A DNA stretch of 64,000 bases. Origin: an uncultured Prochlorococcus sp. (lineage in GTDB: Bacteria; Cyanobacteriota; Cyanobacteriia; PCC-6307; Cyanobiaceae). Numbering within the stretch: position 1 is the first letter of the stretch; each line of letters starts with the position of its first letter. This document shows positions 53,829 through 63,016 of the stretch, one piece after another. The notes under the pieces are model-generated. The model was given only the letters and a program-made list of their open reading frames with translations, made no database searches and had not been told where the DNA came from. The stretch is from the NCBI GenBank assembly GCA_902564235.1, contig CACFAG010000001.1:1-64000 (forward strand). The letters run 5' to 3'. Both the position numbers and the translations under genes were made by a program.

Positions 53829-55073
53829 TTAATTTATTATTGATTGATTTAACTTTGAGACTGCCATCCCAGCGATCCATCCACTTGTCCAACAATGTTG
53901 AAAATTAAATCCACCAGTTATCCCATCAACATCCAAAACTTCTCCAGAAAAAAATAATCCTGGACAAATTAAGCTCTCCATACTTTTAAAATTAACCTCA
54001 TTAATTTTTACGCCTCCGGAAGTAACAAATTCCTCCCCAAATGGACCTTTGCCCGAAATTATATATTTATCCCTCATTAGAGTATCTATCATTTTCTCTC
54101 TTTCATCCGCCAGTAAATCAGCCCACTTTTTCTCTTTATCAATACCTATTTTTTTTAATAAAAAAATCCATAATCTTTTTGTTAATAGTGGAACAGGTCT
54201 ACTATTAATAAGATTCACCTTGCCTTTATTTAATCTTAAATAATTAACTTCTTCTTTTAACTCCTTATAACTTAAAGAAGACCATTTAATGATTAGATTA
54301 AATTTATATTTTTGGCTATAAAGTTCTCTTGCTGCAATTGATGAAAGTTTTAATACTGCTGGCCCACTAAACCCCCAATGCGTTATTAGTAAATCGCCTC
54401 TATTTTGAAAATTCTTATTGTTTAATTTAATTTCTATATCTATGCCCTTTATGGATACCCCACTACATTCTTCCAAATTTGGTTCTTTTGTAGAAAAAGT
54501 AAAAAGCGATGGTACAGGTTTAACAATGGTGTGGCCAAGATTTTGAGCTAATTTATATCCGCTTGGATTACCTCCAGTTGAAAGAATTATATTTTTTGCA
54601 GTTACCTTTGCTTTTTTAAGACTAAAAATATTGAATATATTATCTGGAGTTTTTGAAATTTCTTTTACAAAAAATTTTGTTAATATCTCTACTTTTTTTG
54701 ATAAAGCACTTTTTCTCAAACAATCAATAACATCTAAAGAAGAATTAGATACTGGGAAAACTCTTAGATCTTCCTCAATTTTTAATTTTAACCCTTTTTT
54801 CTCAAACCAATCATATACATCTCCAGCAGCAAAACGATTAAATGATTCCAAGAGCTGAATTCCACCTCTGGGGTAATTCTCAACTAGTTCATTCGGTATC
54901 CATGTCGCATTAGTGACGTTACACCTTCCCCCTCCACTAATCCTTACTTTCTCCATAAGTTTTGAAGTGCCTTCAAGAATTATGATTCTTTTTACTCCAT
55001 TTTCAGCAGCAGTTATTGCTGTCATAAAACCGGCTGCTCCGCCGCCAACAACTGCCAAATCAAAAGATTCCAA
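53829..55073 (-). CDS. NAD(P)/FAD-dependent oxidoreductase (HI0933/YhiN family)
   Basis: LAVVGGGAAGFMTAITAAENG, VRISGGGRCNVTNAT, TSGGVKINEVNFKSMESLICPGLFFSGEVLDVDGITGGFNFQHCWTSG. Confidence 0.92.
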   Translation of the reverse strand: MESFDLAVVGGGAAGFMTAITAAENGVKRIIILEGTSKLMEKVRISGGGRCNVTNATWIPNELVENYPRGGIQLLESFNRFAAGDVYDWFEKKGLKLKIEEDLRVFPVSNSSLDVIDCLRKSALSKKVEILTKFFVKEISKTPDNIFNIFSLKKAKVTAKNIILSTGGNPSGYKLAQNLGHTIVKPVPSLFTFSTKEPNLEECSGVSIKGIDIEIKLNNKNFQNRGDLLITHWGFSGPAVLKLSSIAARELYSQKYKFNLIIKWSSLSYKELKEEVNYLRLNKGKVNLINSRPVPLLTKRLWIFLLKKIGIDKEKKWADLLADEREKMIDTLMRDKYIISGKGPFGEEFVTSGGVKINEVNFKSMESLICPGLFFSGEVLDVDGITGGFNFQHCWTSGWIAGMAVSKLNQSIIN

Positions 55074-55250
55074 AAACGTATTATTTAATATGCTTCAATC
55101 TGATAATAGCAAGGAGTTATTAAGAAAAATTACTCCAAAAAACATAAAAAAATGAATAAAAAACTTCATAATAAATAGCTACAATTCACTAATTTTTAAA
55201 TTTCTAGAAAAATCAACGCAATCGTTATATTTATGCTTTAACTTAATTAA

Positions 55251-55487
55251 ATGAGTCTGATATTTTCTTACGTTAAGTATTCTGAGGCCAGTTTTCCTAT
55301 GACTAGTCAATATACTGCTCTTCTTGTAATAACTTCTATTATCTGGGTTCTACTTTGGTTTGGATATAGACAAAATAAGATAAATGATGAGATCAAGAAA
55401 AAAGAAAAAGAAGAAAGAATTAATGCGAAAGTTCAAAGAAGAAAGAAGTTAGAGAGTTTGTACCCTGCTAATAAAAAAACTGTTTAA
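55251..55487 (+). CDS. Small single-TM protein with charged tail
   Basis: 78 aa: TALLVITSIIWVLLWFGYRQNKINDEIKKKEKEERINAKVQRRKKLESL. Confidence 0.6.
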   Translation: MSLIFSYVKYSEASFPMTSQYTALLVITSIIWVLLWFGYRQNKINDEIKKKEKEERINAKVQRRKKLESLYPANKKTV

Positions 55488-55506
55488 AAAAATTATCTTA
55501 GATAAT

Positions 55507-55605
55507 ATGAAAAAAAATAATTTCAAATCACTAATTCAGTACTTGCCTGGGATTTTGATTCTTAGTTATGTATTCTTTTTAGCATTTACTCAATTTATAA
55601 AATAA
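55507..55605 (+). CDS. 32-aa single-TM microprotein
   Basis: MKKNNFKSLIQYLPGILILSYVFFLAFTQFIK. Confidence 0.45.
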   Translation: MKKNNFKSLIQYLPGILILSYVFFLAFTQFIK

Positions 55606-55626
55606 AATTTTTAAAAATTATTCGTT

Positions 55627-56499
55627 TTGATTGGAATCCTTTCTGCTTTTGGAGCTGCTACATCTTGGACATATGCGTGCTTTATTTGGCGCTCGCAAAC
55701 TCAAAAATATAAATCAATAGATATTAATTTAATAAAAAATATAATAGCTTTTTTGATTTTTATACCTGCTTTCATCAATCTAAGTTCTTCAACTGAATTA
55801 AAAAACATATTTATCCTACTAATTAGTGGAATAATAGGTATTGGTTTAGGTGATACTTTCTATTTAAAGTCACTACAAATAATTGGCACTAGAAAAACTT
55901 TATCTATAGAAACTATTTCTCCGTTAATGGCAGCTTTGTCAGGGGAATTTTTTATTAATGAAAATTTAACAACTAAATCATGGGTCGGAATAATTATAGT
56001 AACGATTTCGCTATTCATAATTCTCAAAAAAAGTAACGATTTTAAAGAGAAAAACCCTTCTTTCTCAGAAAAAAATAACTTTAAGAGTTTTGCTTTTCCT
56101 TTTTTATCAGTTTTATGTGCTGTTCTTGGAGGTCTTTTATCAAGGATGGTTTTCCTTCAAAGCAATTTATCTCCTTTCCTTACAACTGAAATAAGATTAT
56201 TAGGTGCAATAATTTTTTTGATTTGTCTAAAAGGATTTAAGATTAATTTTTTCTTAAAAAACATAGATAAAAAACAACAAAAAAGATTTTTTATTTCAAT
56301 ACTTCTTGGAACAAATATAGGAATATTTCTACAACAAGTTGTGTTTAAAACCCTTCCCATAGGAGTAGGATGGGCTTTATTAAGCATATCTCCTGTAATT
56401 TCCTTATTTTTTGCTAAAATTGAAGAAAGAGAAATTACCAAAAAAATAATATTTTTTACTTGTTTTTTATTTTTTGGCTTGACATTAATAATTCTTTAA
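55627..56499 (+). CDS. EamA/DMT-superfamily transporter
   Basis: TTG start; ten TM helices, duplicated EamA pattern (GIGLGDTFYLKSLQIIGTRKTLSIETISPLMAALSGEFFINE). Confidence 0.88.
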   Translation: MIGILSAFGAATSWTYACFIWRSQTQKYKSIDINLIKNIIAFLIFIPAFINLSSSTELKNIFILLISGIIGIGLGDTFYLKSLQIIGTRKTLSIETISPLMAALSGEFFINENLTTKSWVGIIIVTISLFIILKKSNDFKEKNPSFSEKNNFKSFAFPFLSVLCAVLGGLLSRMVFLQSNLSPFLTTEIRLLGAIIFLICLKGFKINFFLKNIDKKQQKRFFISILLGTNIGIFLQQVVFKTLPIGVGWALLSISPVISLFFAKIEEREITKKIIFFTCFLFFGLTLIIL

Positions 56500-56576
56500 T
56501 CTCTGAGTTAATGTAAAAAATACTCATGTTAATAAAAATCAAATTAAATAAAATTACCCTATAAACACTCAAAACA

Positions 56577-56699
56577 ATGAAAACTTTAAAGAAAAAAAGA
56601 ATCGGCACATTGGAAGTTTATGTTATTTTTTTAAGCTGCATTTATGCAGGCTTTATAGGTTATAAATCTCTATTAAATGTTTTATTTACTTGGAATTAA
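56577..56699 (+). CDS. 40-aa single-TM microprotein
   Basis: MKTLKKKRIGTLEVYVIFLSCIYAGFIGYKSLLNVLFTWN. Confidence 0.45.
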   Translation: MKTLKKKRIGTLEVYVIFLSCIYAGFIGYKSLLNVLFTWN

Positions 56700-56830
56700 T
56701 TAATTCTTTCTAATGATTTAATCAACTTACCTCCATCTTGGTCATCATCATCATTTGAAGCGAAAAATAAAAAAAATATTCCTAGAGAAGCTATAGATAG
56801 AGAAATTGACAACACAGAAAGCTCATCCAT
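56696..56830 (-). CDS. 44-aa single-TM microprotein with acidic DDDDQDGGKLI tail
   Basis: MDELSVLSISLSIASLGIFFLFFASNDDDDQDGGKLIKSLERIN; shares DDQDGGxLI with ORF 57968..58150. Confidence 0.6.
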   Translation of the reverse strand: MDELSVLSISLSIASLGIFFLFFASNDDDDQDGGKLIKSLERIN

Positions 56831-56948
56831 AAATTAAAATTTTTCTTATGATAAACGAAAAAAAATAAAAGACAGTAAAGAAATACACATTCACGAAAAT
56901 AAATATTTCTTTTATTTGTAGAATATAAAAACACATTCGAACTATTTC

Positions 56949-57224
56949 GTGAAAGTTCTAATATCTTCCCCTTGTAGTGCAAGCGTAATAATTCAGTATG
57001 GTATAAAAAGTTGGCCTATTTGGGAATGTGAGCCAAGCAAATTTCAATGGAATTACGATGATAAGGAAATTTGCTTAATTATTGAAGGTCAAGCGAAAAT
57101 AAGTACCCAAAACGGTGACATTTACATGATTAAAGCTGGAGATCTAGTTGAGTTTCCTGCTGGACTTAACTGCAAATGGGAAGTAACCAAAAGTATTAAA
57201 AAACATTATCGATTGGGTAGCTAA
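56949..57224 (+). CDS. Cupin-domain protein (DUF861-like)
   Basis: GTG start; WPIWECEPSKFQWNYDDKEICLIIEGQAKISTQNGDIYMIKAGDLVEFPAGLNCKWEVTKSIKKHYRLG. Confidence 0.85.
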   Translation: MKVLISSPCSASVIIQYGIKSWPIWECEPSKFQWNYDDKEICLIIEGQAKISTQNGDIYMIKAGDLVEFPAGLNCKWEVTKSIKKHYRLGS

Positions 57225-57315
57225 ATTTAAGAAAAAAGATTTTTTCTTCTTTACTGTTAAGTCAATGTAGATAAAATATGGTTAATAAATAATTTTCAAG
57301 AAGGAAACTAATATT

Positions 57316-57486
57316 ATGCCTTTTACTGATCAAGAATATTTTGAGGTTATTGAAAAAAACGAAATAGTTAAAAAGGCCTTTGAAAATATTAAGCAAATTT
57401 GCATTGATTTACAAAAACAAACAAATTGTCCTGAAGAGGATCTAAAAGATTTTCTTGAATTTATTTCTAAACAATGGAATAAATAA
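57316..57486 (+). CDS. Small soluble helical protein (56 aa)
   Basis: MPFTDQEYFEVIEKNEIVKKAFENIKQICIDLQKQTNCPEEDLKDFLEFISKQWNK. Confidence 0.6.
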   Translation: MPFTDQEYFEVIEKNEIVKKAFENIKQICIDLQKQTNCPEEDLKDFLEFISKQWNK

Positions 57487-57551
57487 TAATTAACAAGCCT
57501 TTTAAATACTAAATTTAAAATTTAAATTTTAGTTTTCTGAAATAATAAGTT

Positions 57552-57683
57552 CTAATCTAATTCCTTTTTTGGTTTTGTATTAATACTGGAAGTTCCCTTA
57601 GCAGCAGAAACGAAGAAAAAGAAGCCTACAATTCCTGATATACCAAATATCGCAGCCAAAGGATCAAAAGTGAAAGAAAACAT
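57552..57683 (-). CDS. Small single-TM protein
   Basis: MFSFTFDPLAAIFGISGIVGFFFFVSAAKGTSSINTKPKKELD; start chosen at internal Met of the track ORF 57552..57734. Confidence 0.55.
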   Translation of the reverse strand: MFSFTFDPLAAIFGISGIVGFFFFVSAAKGTSSINTKPKKELD

Positions 57684-57967
57684 AGAATTGATAAAATCAA
57701 GATAAATAATAGTTTTTGAATCAAAATTGTACAATTATTGTTAAGTATAAAAAATAACAATCGCGCGATTCATTATGTCATTATTAGTTTCTCAGTAGGT
57801 TTTAGAAAATTACTATTCAAATTTATTTTAAGAATAAAAATATCAATACATACCAAAGATCTATTCGTGCGAAAGAGAAAAGTTTTTAAAAAATATTTAT
57901 AGAACTATTGAATAAAACACTACCCAGAGGATCCACAATTGTTGTTTCTTTAGATTAATATCAATTT

Positions 57968-58150
57968 ATGACAGAATTTTACTCAGCTTCTACCTCAGTA
58001 AGTCCTTTTACAGCGGTATTATGGTGCTTTTATCCAGTAGCTGTACTTGTAATTATTGAATTAATTCTCGGGGGTGGGTTTGATGATGACAATAATGACG
58101 ATCAAGATGGTGGAATGCTAATACCGGCTTACTCTAGATCAGACGTTTGA
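57968..58150 (+). CDS. Small single-TM protein with acidic NDDQDGGMLI tail
   Basis: MTEFYSASTSVSPFTAVLWCFYPVAVLVIIELILGGGFDDDNNDDQDGGMLIPAYSRSDV. Confidence 0.7.
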   Translation: MTEFYSASTSVSPFTAVLWCFYPVAVLVIIELILGGGFDDDNNDDQDGGMLIPAYSRSDV

Positions 58151-58194
58151 ATTTTTAAATTTTAAATTAAAGACTTATAAATAATTTAATTAAA

Positions 58195-58335
58195 TTGGCC
58201 AGCAATATTGATACAACTCACATTTCTCTAATTACACTTACTATCCTTATGATTTCCTCTCTAACCTGGCTCGTACTAAGAACCCTTAAGGAAGGTAGAA
58301 AAGCTTTAACAGAAATAAATAAGGATAGATCGTGA
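58195..58335 (+). CDS. 46-aa single-TM microprotein
   Basis: TTG start: MASNIDTTHISLITLTILMISSLTWLVLRTLKEGRKALTEINKDRS. Confidence 0.5.
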   Translation: MASNIDTTHISLITLTILMISSLTWLVLRTLKEGRKALTEINKDRS

Positions 58336-58579
58336 AATACAAAACCATTTAAAAATGTAGTATTTGATTAGATTTATAAAACTCTTAGATTTATAAGTTT
58401 TACTAACTTAATAGATATATTCCAAAAATTTAAAAACTTTTCCTTCTCAAAGTTTGGAAAAGCATAAAAAACTTAAATAAATACTAGAATTTGTTTGATT
58501 GATGAGTCAAAAAATTACAAATCTGTTGAAATTCCATTTTTATGAAAGGCCCTCTTCGTTATTACTTTAATAAATAAAA

Positions 58580-58675
58580 ATGCATCTAAATTCTTTACTT
58601 TATATTTGTTCTATATTTTTATTCATTTATATAATGGCGCTGTTTTGGAGAGACTTGCCAAATCAAAAAAAGTAA
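58580..58675 (+). CDS. 31-aa single-TM microprotein
   Basis: MHLNSLLYICSIFLFIYIMALFWRDLPNQKK. Confidence 0.4.
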   Translation: MHLNSLLYICSIFLFIYIMALFWRDLPNQKK

Positions 58676-58759
58676 ATAAATGATTAATATTAAATTTATT
58701 GCTTATCAAAATAAATTGAGTTATTAATTTAATATTAGATTTAATTTTTTTTTATATAA

Positions 58760-58924
58760 ATGCTGAAAGAATCTTCAAATAACAATAACAAAAATATATT
58801 CCCAGAAACTACAAGTATTGAAAAAGAAAAGATGATTTGCAAAGACGGATTCTGTTCATTACCAAATCGAGATGAGCTCCCAAAACAAGATTCAAATGAT
58901 ATGAATTTATTTGATCCTATTTAG
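58760..58924 (+). CDS. 54-aa soluble small protein with CKDGFC motif
   Basis: MLKESSNNNNKNIFPETTSIEKEKMICKDGFCSLPNRDELPKQDSNDMNLFDPI. Confidence 0.5.
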   Translation: MLKESSNNNNKNIFPETTSIEKEKMICKDGFCSLPNRDELPKQDSNDMNLFDPI

Positions 58925-58991
58925 TAAATAAAAACATTTTGAGAAATTGAAGATTAAATTGATAGTATTAAATTCTTTGAATTTTTAATAT

Positions 58992-59327
58992 ATGATTAAT
59001 AACTTTTTTAATGCATACAAAGAGTTTTGGATTAAAGCTACAGACTTCAAAGGATTTACTTCTCGCTCGGATTGGTGGTTAGTTCAATTAGCGAATCTTA
59101 TAATTTCTTTCCTAACTATGCCAATATTTTTGAAAACATTTGGTTTCAATGCTTATGGAATAGTCTGTATTATTCCTCAAATAGCTATTGATATAAGAAG
59201 AATAAGAGATTTTGGAAAAGATTGGAAATGGATCTTTATTAATTTAATACCTATCTTCGGATGGATCATATGGTTTATTTGGTTAGGCTTTGGTAAGACT
59301 GGTAATGGGAAAAATAAACTTATATAG
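58992..59327 (+). CDS. DUF805-like membrane protein
   Basis: YKEFWIKATDFKGFTSRSDWWLVQLANLIISF...DIRRIRDFGKDWKWIFINLIPIFGWIIWFIWLGFGKTGNGKN. Confidence 0.85.
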   Translation: MINNFFNAYKEFWIKATDFKGFTSRSDWWLVQLANLIISFLTMPIFLKTFGFNAYGIVCIIPQIAIDIRRIRDFGKDWKWIFINLIPIFGWIIWFIWLGFGKTGNGKNKLI

Positions 59328-59338
59328 AAATCTACTCT

Positions 59339-59656
59339 TTATTTTTTTCTTTTTTTAAAATCGACAAATCTAATCTTGTTTCTTAAGTCTATTTTTTTTT
59401 CAAGAATTCTAAACACATGCATCTCGCATTCGGTTAATTTAAGAAACTGATTGAGTGTATATTTATCTTCTTCATCAAAATTCTCGAAAACTTCTGAAAT
59501 AGCAATACTATTTCTAGAAATAAAATCCTCTGCAACATCTTGTGGATTTTTGCCTGATTCGAAATCCTGAAAAGCTTCATAAGAATTAAGTTCTCTTGTT
59601 AACCATTTAAACCATGGTTCGTCTTTATTACGTTTTTTATTTATGATTTTCTTCAT
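59339..59656 (-). CDS. Conserved small protein, paralogous to ORF 48617..48883
   Basis: WFKWLTRELNSYEAFQDFESGKNPQDVAEDFISRN...FLKLTECEMHVFRILEKKIDLRN. Confidence 0.7.
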   Translation of the reverse strand: MKKIINKKRNKDEPWFKWLTRELNSYEAFQDFESGKNPQDVAEDFISRNSIAISEVFENFDEEDKYTLNQFLKLTECEMHVFRILEKKIDLRNKIRFVDFKKRKK

Positions 59657-59865
59657 GAAAAAATTTTTACTAGTTTAATCATTATTAGTTATTCATTCTT
59701 TGACACCTGTACAAATACTTATTTTAAAAAACCAATTAAAGATTAACCTTATTTATTTTTTACAAAATAATTAGCATAATTACCATAAAGCTTTTTAAAG
59801 AATAAGTATTTATTACTCATTTTTTTGCTTATGAGATAGCTAGAATTTATTTTTAGTAAAGTACA

Positions 59866-60084
59866 TTGTCAATTCCATTTTACGACTTTCCTTCATCTCC
59901 AATTTTAATAATTGGTGCTCTTGGCATTGCAGTAGCGATAGTAGTTTTTTTTGTCTCTTACCAAAAATATTTCAATTCTCCTTTGAACAAAGAACGTGCA
60001 AAAAAGAAAAAATCCTTAATTAAGGAACAAAAAGAATTAAATGAAAGATTAGAAAAAATAGAACAAGAATTAAAAAATTTATAA
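59866..60084 (+). CDS. Small single-TM protein with C-terminal coiled coil
   Basis: TTG start; PSSPILIIGALGIAVAIVVFFVSYQKYFNSPLNKERAKKKKSLIKEQKELNERLEKIEQELKNL. Confidence 0.6.
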   Translation: MSIPFYDFPSSPILIIGALGIAVAIVVFFVSYQKYFNSPLNKERAKKKKSLIKEQKELNERLEKIEQELKNL

Positions 60085-60169
60085 AAATAACTCTTAAATA
60101 GAGATGAGTGAATGATCTCGAATTCAAGACCTTAATTTTTTAAAGAGGAATTTTGGTCTATAAGGAATT

Positions 60170-60325
60170 ATGGATAAAGATCATCTTATTGAATTAATTT
60201 CTAATAGTCTTCTTTACGAGAGCAAAAATTCTGACTCTACTAAGAATCTTAGTGACTTTAAAAATTACTTAGAAAGATTAAATCTAGATCAATTGAGAAC
60301 TATGTCTAAAGAGTTTATTCTTTAG
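60170..60325 (+). CDS. 51-aa soluble small protein
   Basis: MDKDHLIELISNSLLYESKNSDSTKNLSDFKNYLERLNLDQLRTMSKEFIL. Confidence 0.45.
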   Translation: MDKDHLIELISNSLLYESKNSDSTKNLSDFKNYLERLNLDQLRTMSKEFIL

Positions 60326-60407
60326 ATTGTTATTTAAACATATTATTGTTTATTAAATAATCAATACTTTTTAAAAATTGTTAGTATCACAAAATAATAA
60401 GTGAAAT

Positions 60408-61514
60408 ATGCATAAAGTAGATAGAAGCGATTTTTTAATAAAGCCATTTTTAAAAAGAAATAATATTAGAGCTTGTTATCAAATTATTTCTACCATCTTC
60501 CCAATAATTTCTATTTGGTTCATTGTCCACCAAATAAAAATTCAACCTTTTCCATTATTGATTAAAGGATTCCTATTGGTGCCTTTGATAGTTCTTCTAA
60601 CTCTGTTTTCTTCTCGAACATTCTCATTAATGCACGATTGCGGACATAATTCTCTTTTTACAAAACGGAAATTAAACCGCTTTTTTGGATTTTTACTTGG
60701 CTTAGTGAATGGTATTCCCCAGAAGTCATGGTCAATTGATCATGCATTTCATCATAGAAATAATGGAAATTGGGAAATTTACAAAGGGCCGATAGATGTT
60801 TTAAGTCTTGAAGATTATAATTCCCTTACAAAAAGAGAGCAAATATTTTATAAAGTAAGTCGAAACTGGATTATGATTTTCCCTGGCGGTTTTTTTTACT
60901 TAGTTTTAAAACCTAGATTAGGATTGGTTATTATTATTTTTAATTTCACTAAAGATATATTGGAAGAGACTTTTATCAAAATAAAAAACAGAAAAGTTTC
61001 TCAACTTCTAGCTATTAATTCAAGAGTCAAACCACCTTTTTCTGATTATGGAGATAATTTTAGTGAACTATTTGAATTAATAATCAATAACATAGTAGTA
61101 ATAATAGGTTGGATTTTTATGTGCAAATGGTTGGGATTAGTTTTTTTCTTATCATTTTATTCAGTGATATTAACCTTATCAGCAGCAATTTTAATATGTG
61201 TTTTTTTCGTACAACATAACTATGAAAATGCATATGCTAAAAATACAAAAAATTGGGATCTCATCGATGGAGCGATTTTAGGCAGTAGCAATTTAGATAT
61301 CCCTAATTGGCTAAATTGGTTTTTAGCAGACATATCCTTCCACAGCATACATCATCTCTCTGAGAGAATACCAAATTACAACTTAAGAGCTTGTCATAAA
61401 GCAAACATTCATTTGCTTCAAAAATCGAAGTTCTTAAAATTAAGCGATTTCTCAAACTGCTTCAAATATATTATTTGGGATAATAAAAATGAAAAATTAA
61501 TTCCAATAAGCTAA
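60408..61514 (+). CDS. Membrane fatty-acid desaturase-like protein
   Basis: Three His boxes: LMHDCGHNSLF, DHAFHHRNNGN, SFHSIHHLSE, with hydrophobic segments. Confidence 0.88.
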   Translation: MHKVDRSDFLIKPFLKRNNIRACYQIISTIFPIISIWFIVHQIKIQPFPLLIKGFLLVPLIVLLTLFSSRTFSLMHDCGHNSLFTKRKLNRFFGFLLGLVNGIPQKSWSIDHAFHHRNNGNWEIYKGPIDVLSLEDYNSLTKREQIFYKVSRNWIMIFPGGFFYLVLKPRLGLVIIIFNFTKDILEETFIKIKNRKVSQLLAINSRVKPPFSDYGDNFSELFELIINNIVVIIGWIFMCKWLGLVFFLSFYSVILTLSAAILICVFFVQHNYENAYAKNTKNWDLIDGAILGSSNLDIPNWLNWFLADISFHSIHHLSERIPNYNLRACHKANIHLLQKSKFLKLSDFSNCFKYIIWDNKNEKLIPIS

Positions 61515-61517
61515 TAG

Positions 61518-61670
61518 TTAATTCAACCTTCTTCTCAATTTTCTTTTTAGAGGAATACTGCTATATGCATGGGTACCAATAGATGGTGGTAAGTCATTCT
61601 TTAATGGATGCATAAAAGCATTTGCCATACTCTCTAACATTTTCGAAAGCCAATTAATTACTGATCTCAT
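61518..61670 (-). CDS. 50-aa small protein
   Basis: MRSVINWLSKMLESMANAFMHPLKNDLPPSIGTHAYSSIPLKRKLRRRLN; convergent with and close to the desaturase gene stop. Confidence 0.5.
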   Translation of the reverse strand: MRSVINWLSKMLESMANAFMHPLKNDLPPSIGTHAYSSIPLKRKLRRRLN

Positions 61671-61959
61671 TTGAAAATCTAAAAGTGTGCTTTATTATCA
61701 TCTAACTTAATTACTGAAAAGTAAATCAGTCTTTATGCTGATTTTTTTGAAAGATCGCTTTATAAAAATAATATTAAATAATAAAAATTATTGTTTGCTT
61801 TCATCTTTATAAAAGGAAACTATTACTGGGTTTTAAAAGAAATATAGAAAAAATATAAATTTAGTAAATAATACTTATTTTTTCTAATTCACTTAATAAA
61901 TTAAATTATTGAACGTAATTTCGTGCTATATCTCTATTCCAAATAAATTTAACAAAATC

Positions 61960-62118
61960 ATGAATGATTCATTTGTTTCTAACAATCAGAATACAGAAAT
62001 AGATTCTATTAATTCATATTTTGAGTGTATTACTGAATGCAGTATTGTGGATGGTCATCAAGAATGTATTACTCGATGTTTAGAAATTCATTTAAAGGGA
62101 GGTGATCAAAATGGATAA
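61960..62118 (+). CDS. Small protein with paired CX3C motifs
   Basis: MNDSFVSNNQNTEIDSINSYFECITECSIVDGHQECITRCLEIHLKGGDQNG; internal start preferred over the track start 61909. Confidence 0.55.
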   Translation: MNDSFVSNNQNTEIDSINSYFECITECSIVDGHQECITRCLEIHLKGGDQNG

Positions 62119-62263
62119 AAAAAATTCTCCACAAAGGAAAACAACTTTAAAATGGAACTCGAATGGAGAGCTTTCAGAAATTGATATGTTAAGAATTTTA
62201 GAAAAGATAGCATCTAATGATCTTAATCAATGTGAATTAACATGCGATTCGGATCAAATCTAA
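62111..62263 (+). CDS. 50-aa small protein with C-terminal CX3C motif, overlapping the upstream ORF
   Basis: MDKKNSPQRKTTLKWNSNGELSEIDMLRILEKIASNDLNQCELTCDSDQI; 8-bp overlap suggests translational coupling. Confidence 0.55.
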   Translation: MDKKNSPQRKTTLKWNSNGELSEIDMLRILEKIASNDLNQCELTCDSDQI

Positions 62264-62553
62264 AAATTATTTCTGGAACTTTTTAAAGTATTAATTTCCC
62301 AAATAAATTTGATCTTAATAACCAATTAAAAAGAATTTTAGTATTTAATTTTAAGATTAATAATATAATTTTTACATTCCATTTTTAAAACTCTAAAGTA
62401 AGACTAGATTTGAATATTTATTTTTCAGTATTTTATCCATACTGCTAATTAATGAGCATAATTGGTTTTTGCAAAATACAAATTTTAATTAATCAGATTT
62501 TTAATCAAGATTTAAAACTTTTGCATAATATCTTAGTTTTATTCTAAAAAAAA

Positions 62554-62691
62554 TTAATTTTTGGAACTACTTTTTTTTAAGAATGTTTTACTAATTTCTT
62601 TTTTTGTTAGTTGAATCGGCTCTAATAACCTTGGTTCGCCATGAGTAGGGCAATAATAGGTCATAAGCATCCACTTTTTTTCTTCATCCAT
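62554..62691 (-). CDS. 45-aa small protein
   Basis: MDEEKKWMLMTYYCPTHGEPRLLEPIQLTKKEISKTFLKKSSSKN. Confidence 0.45.
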   Translation of the reverse strand: MDEEKKWMLMTYYCPTHGEPRLLEPIQLTKKEISKTFLKKSSSKN

Positions 62692-62884
62692 GAATAATAA
62701 ATTTTTTTTAAATATTTGTTTAAATTAATAGGACGATTAGTTAAATTTTTTATGTTTTTTAATCTTTTTTTCTTTTTTACTTAATAATTTATAAAAATTT
62801 TGAATCTATTCTCGCTAAATAGATATAAATACGCATGACTTTTAAAATAAATCCTGCTATTTATTAGTAAGTTCAAAATTATTC

Positions 62885-63016
62885 ATGTCTCTAGAATCTA
62901 TATTGATGGTAGTTGCCCCAATATGTGTTTTTACGGTAGGAGTTATTGCGTTGCCTATTTTAGTAAAACCACGTAAACAATCTGGTCTACCCAAGAGGTA
63001 TATACGCGGTCTTTAA
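62885..63016 (+). CDS. 43-aa single-TM microprotein
   Basis: MSLESILMVVAPICVFTVGVIALPILVKPRKQSGLPKRYIRGL. Confidence 0.5.
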   Translation: MSLESILMVVAPICVFTVGVIALPILVKPRKQSGLPKRYIRGL

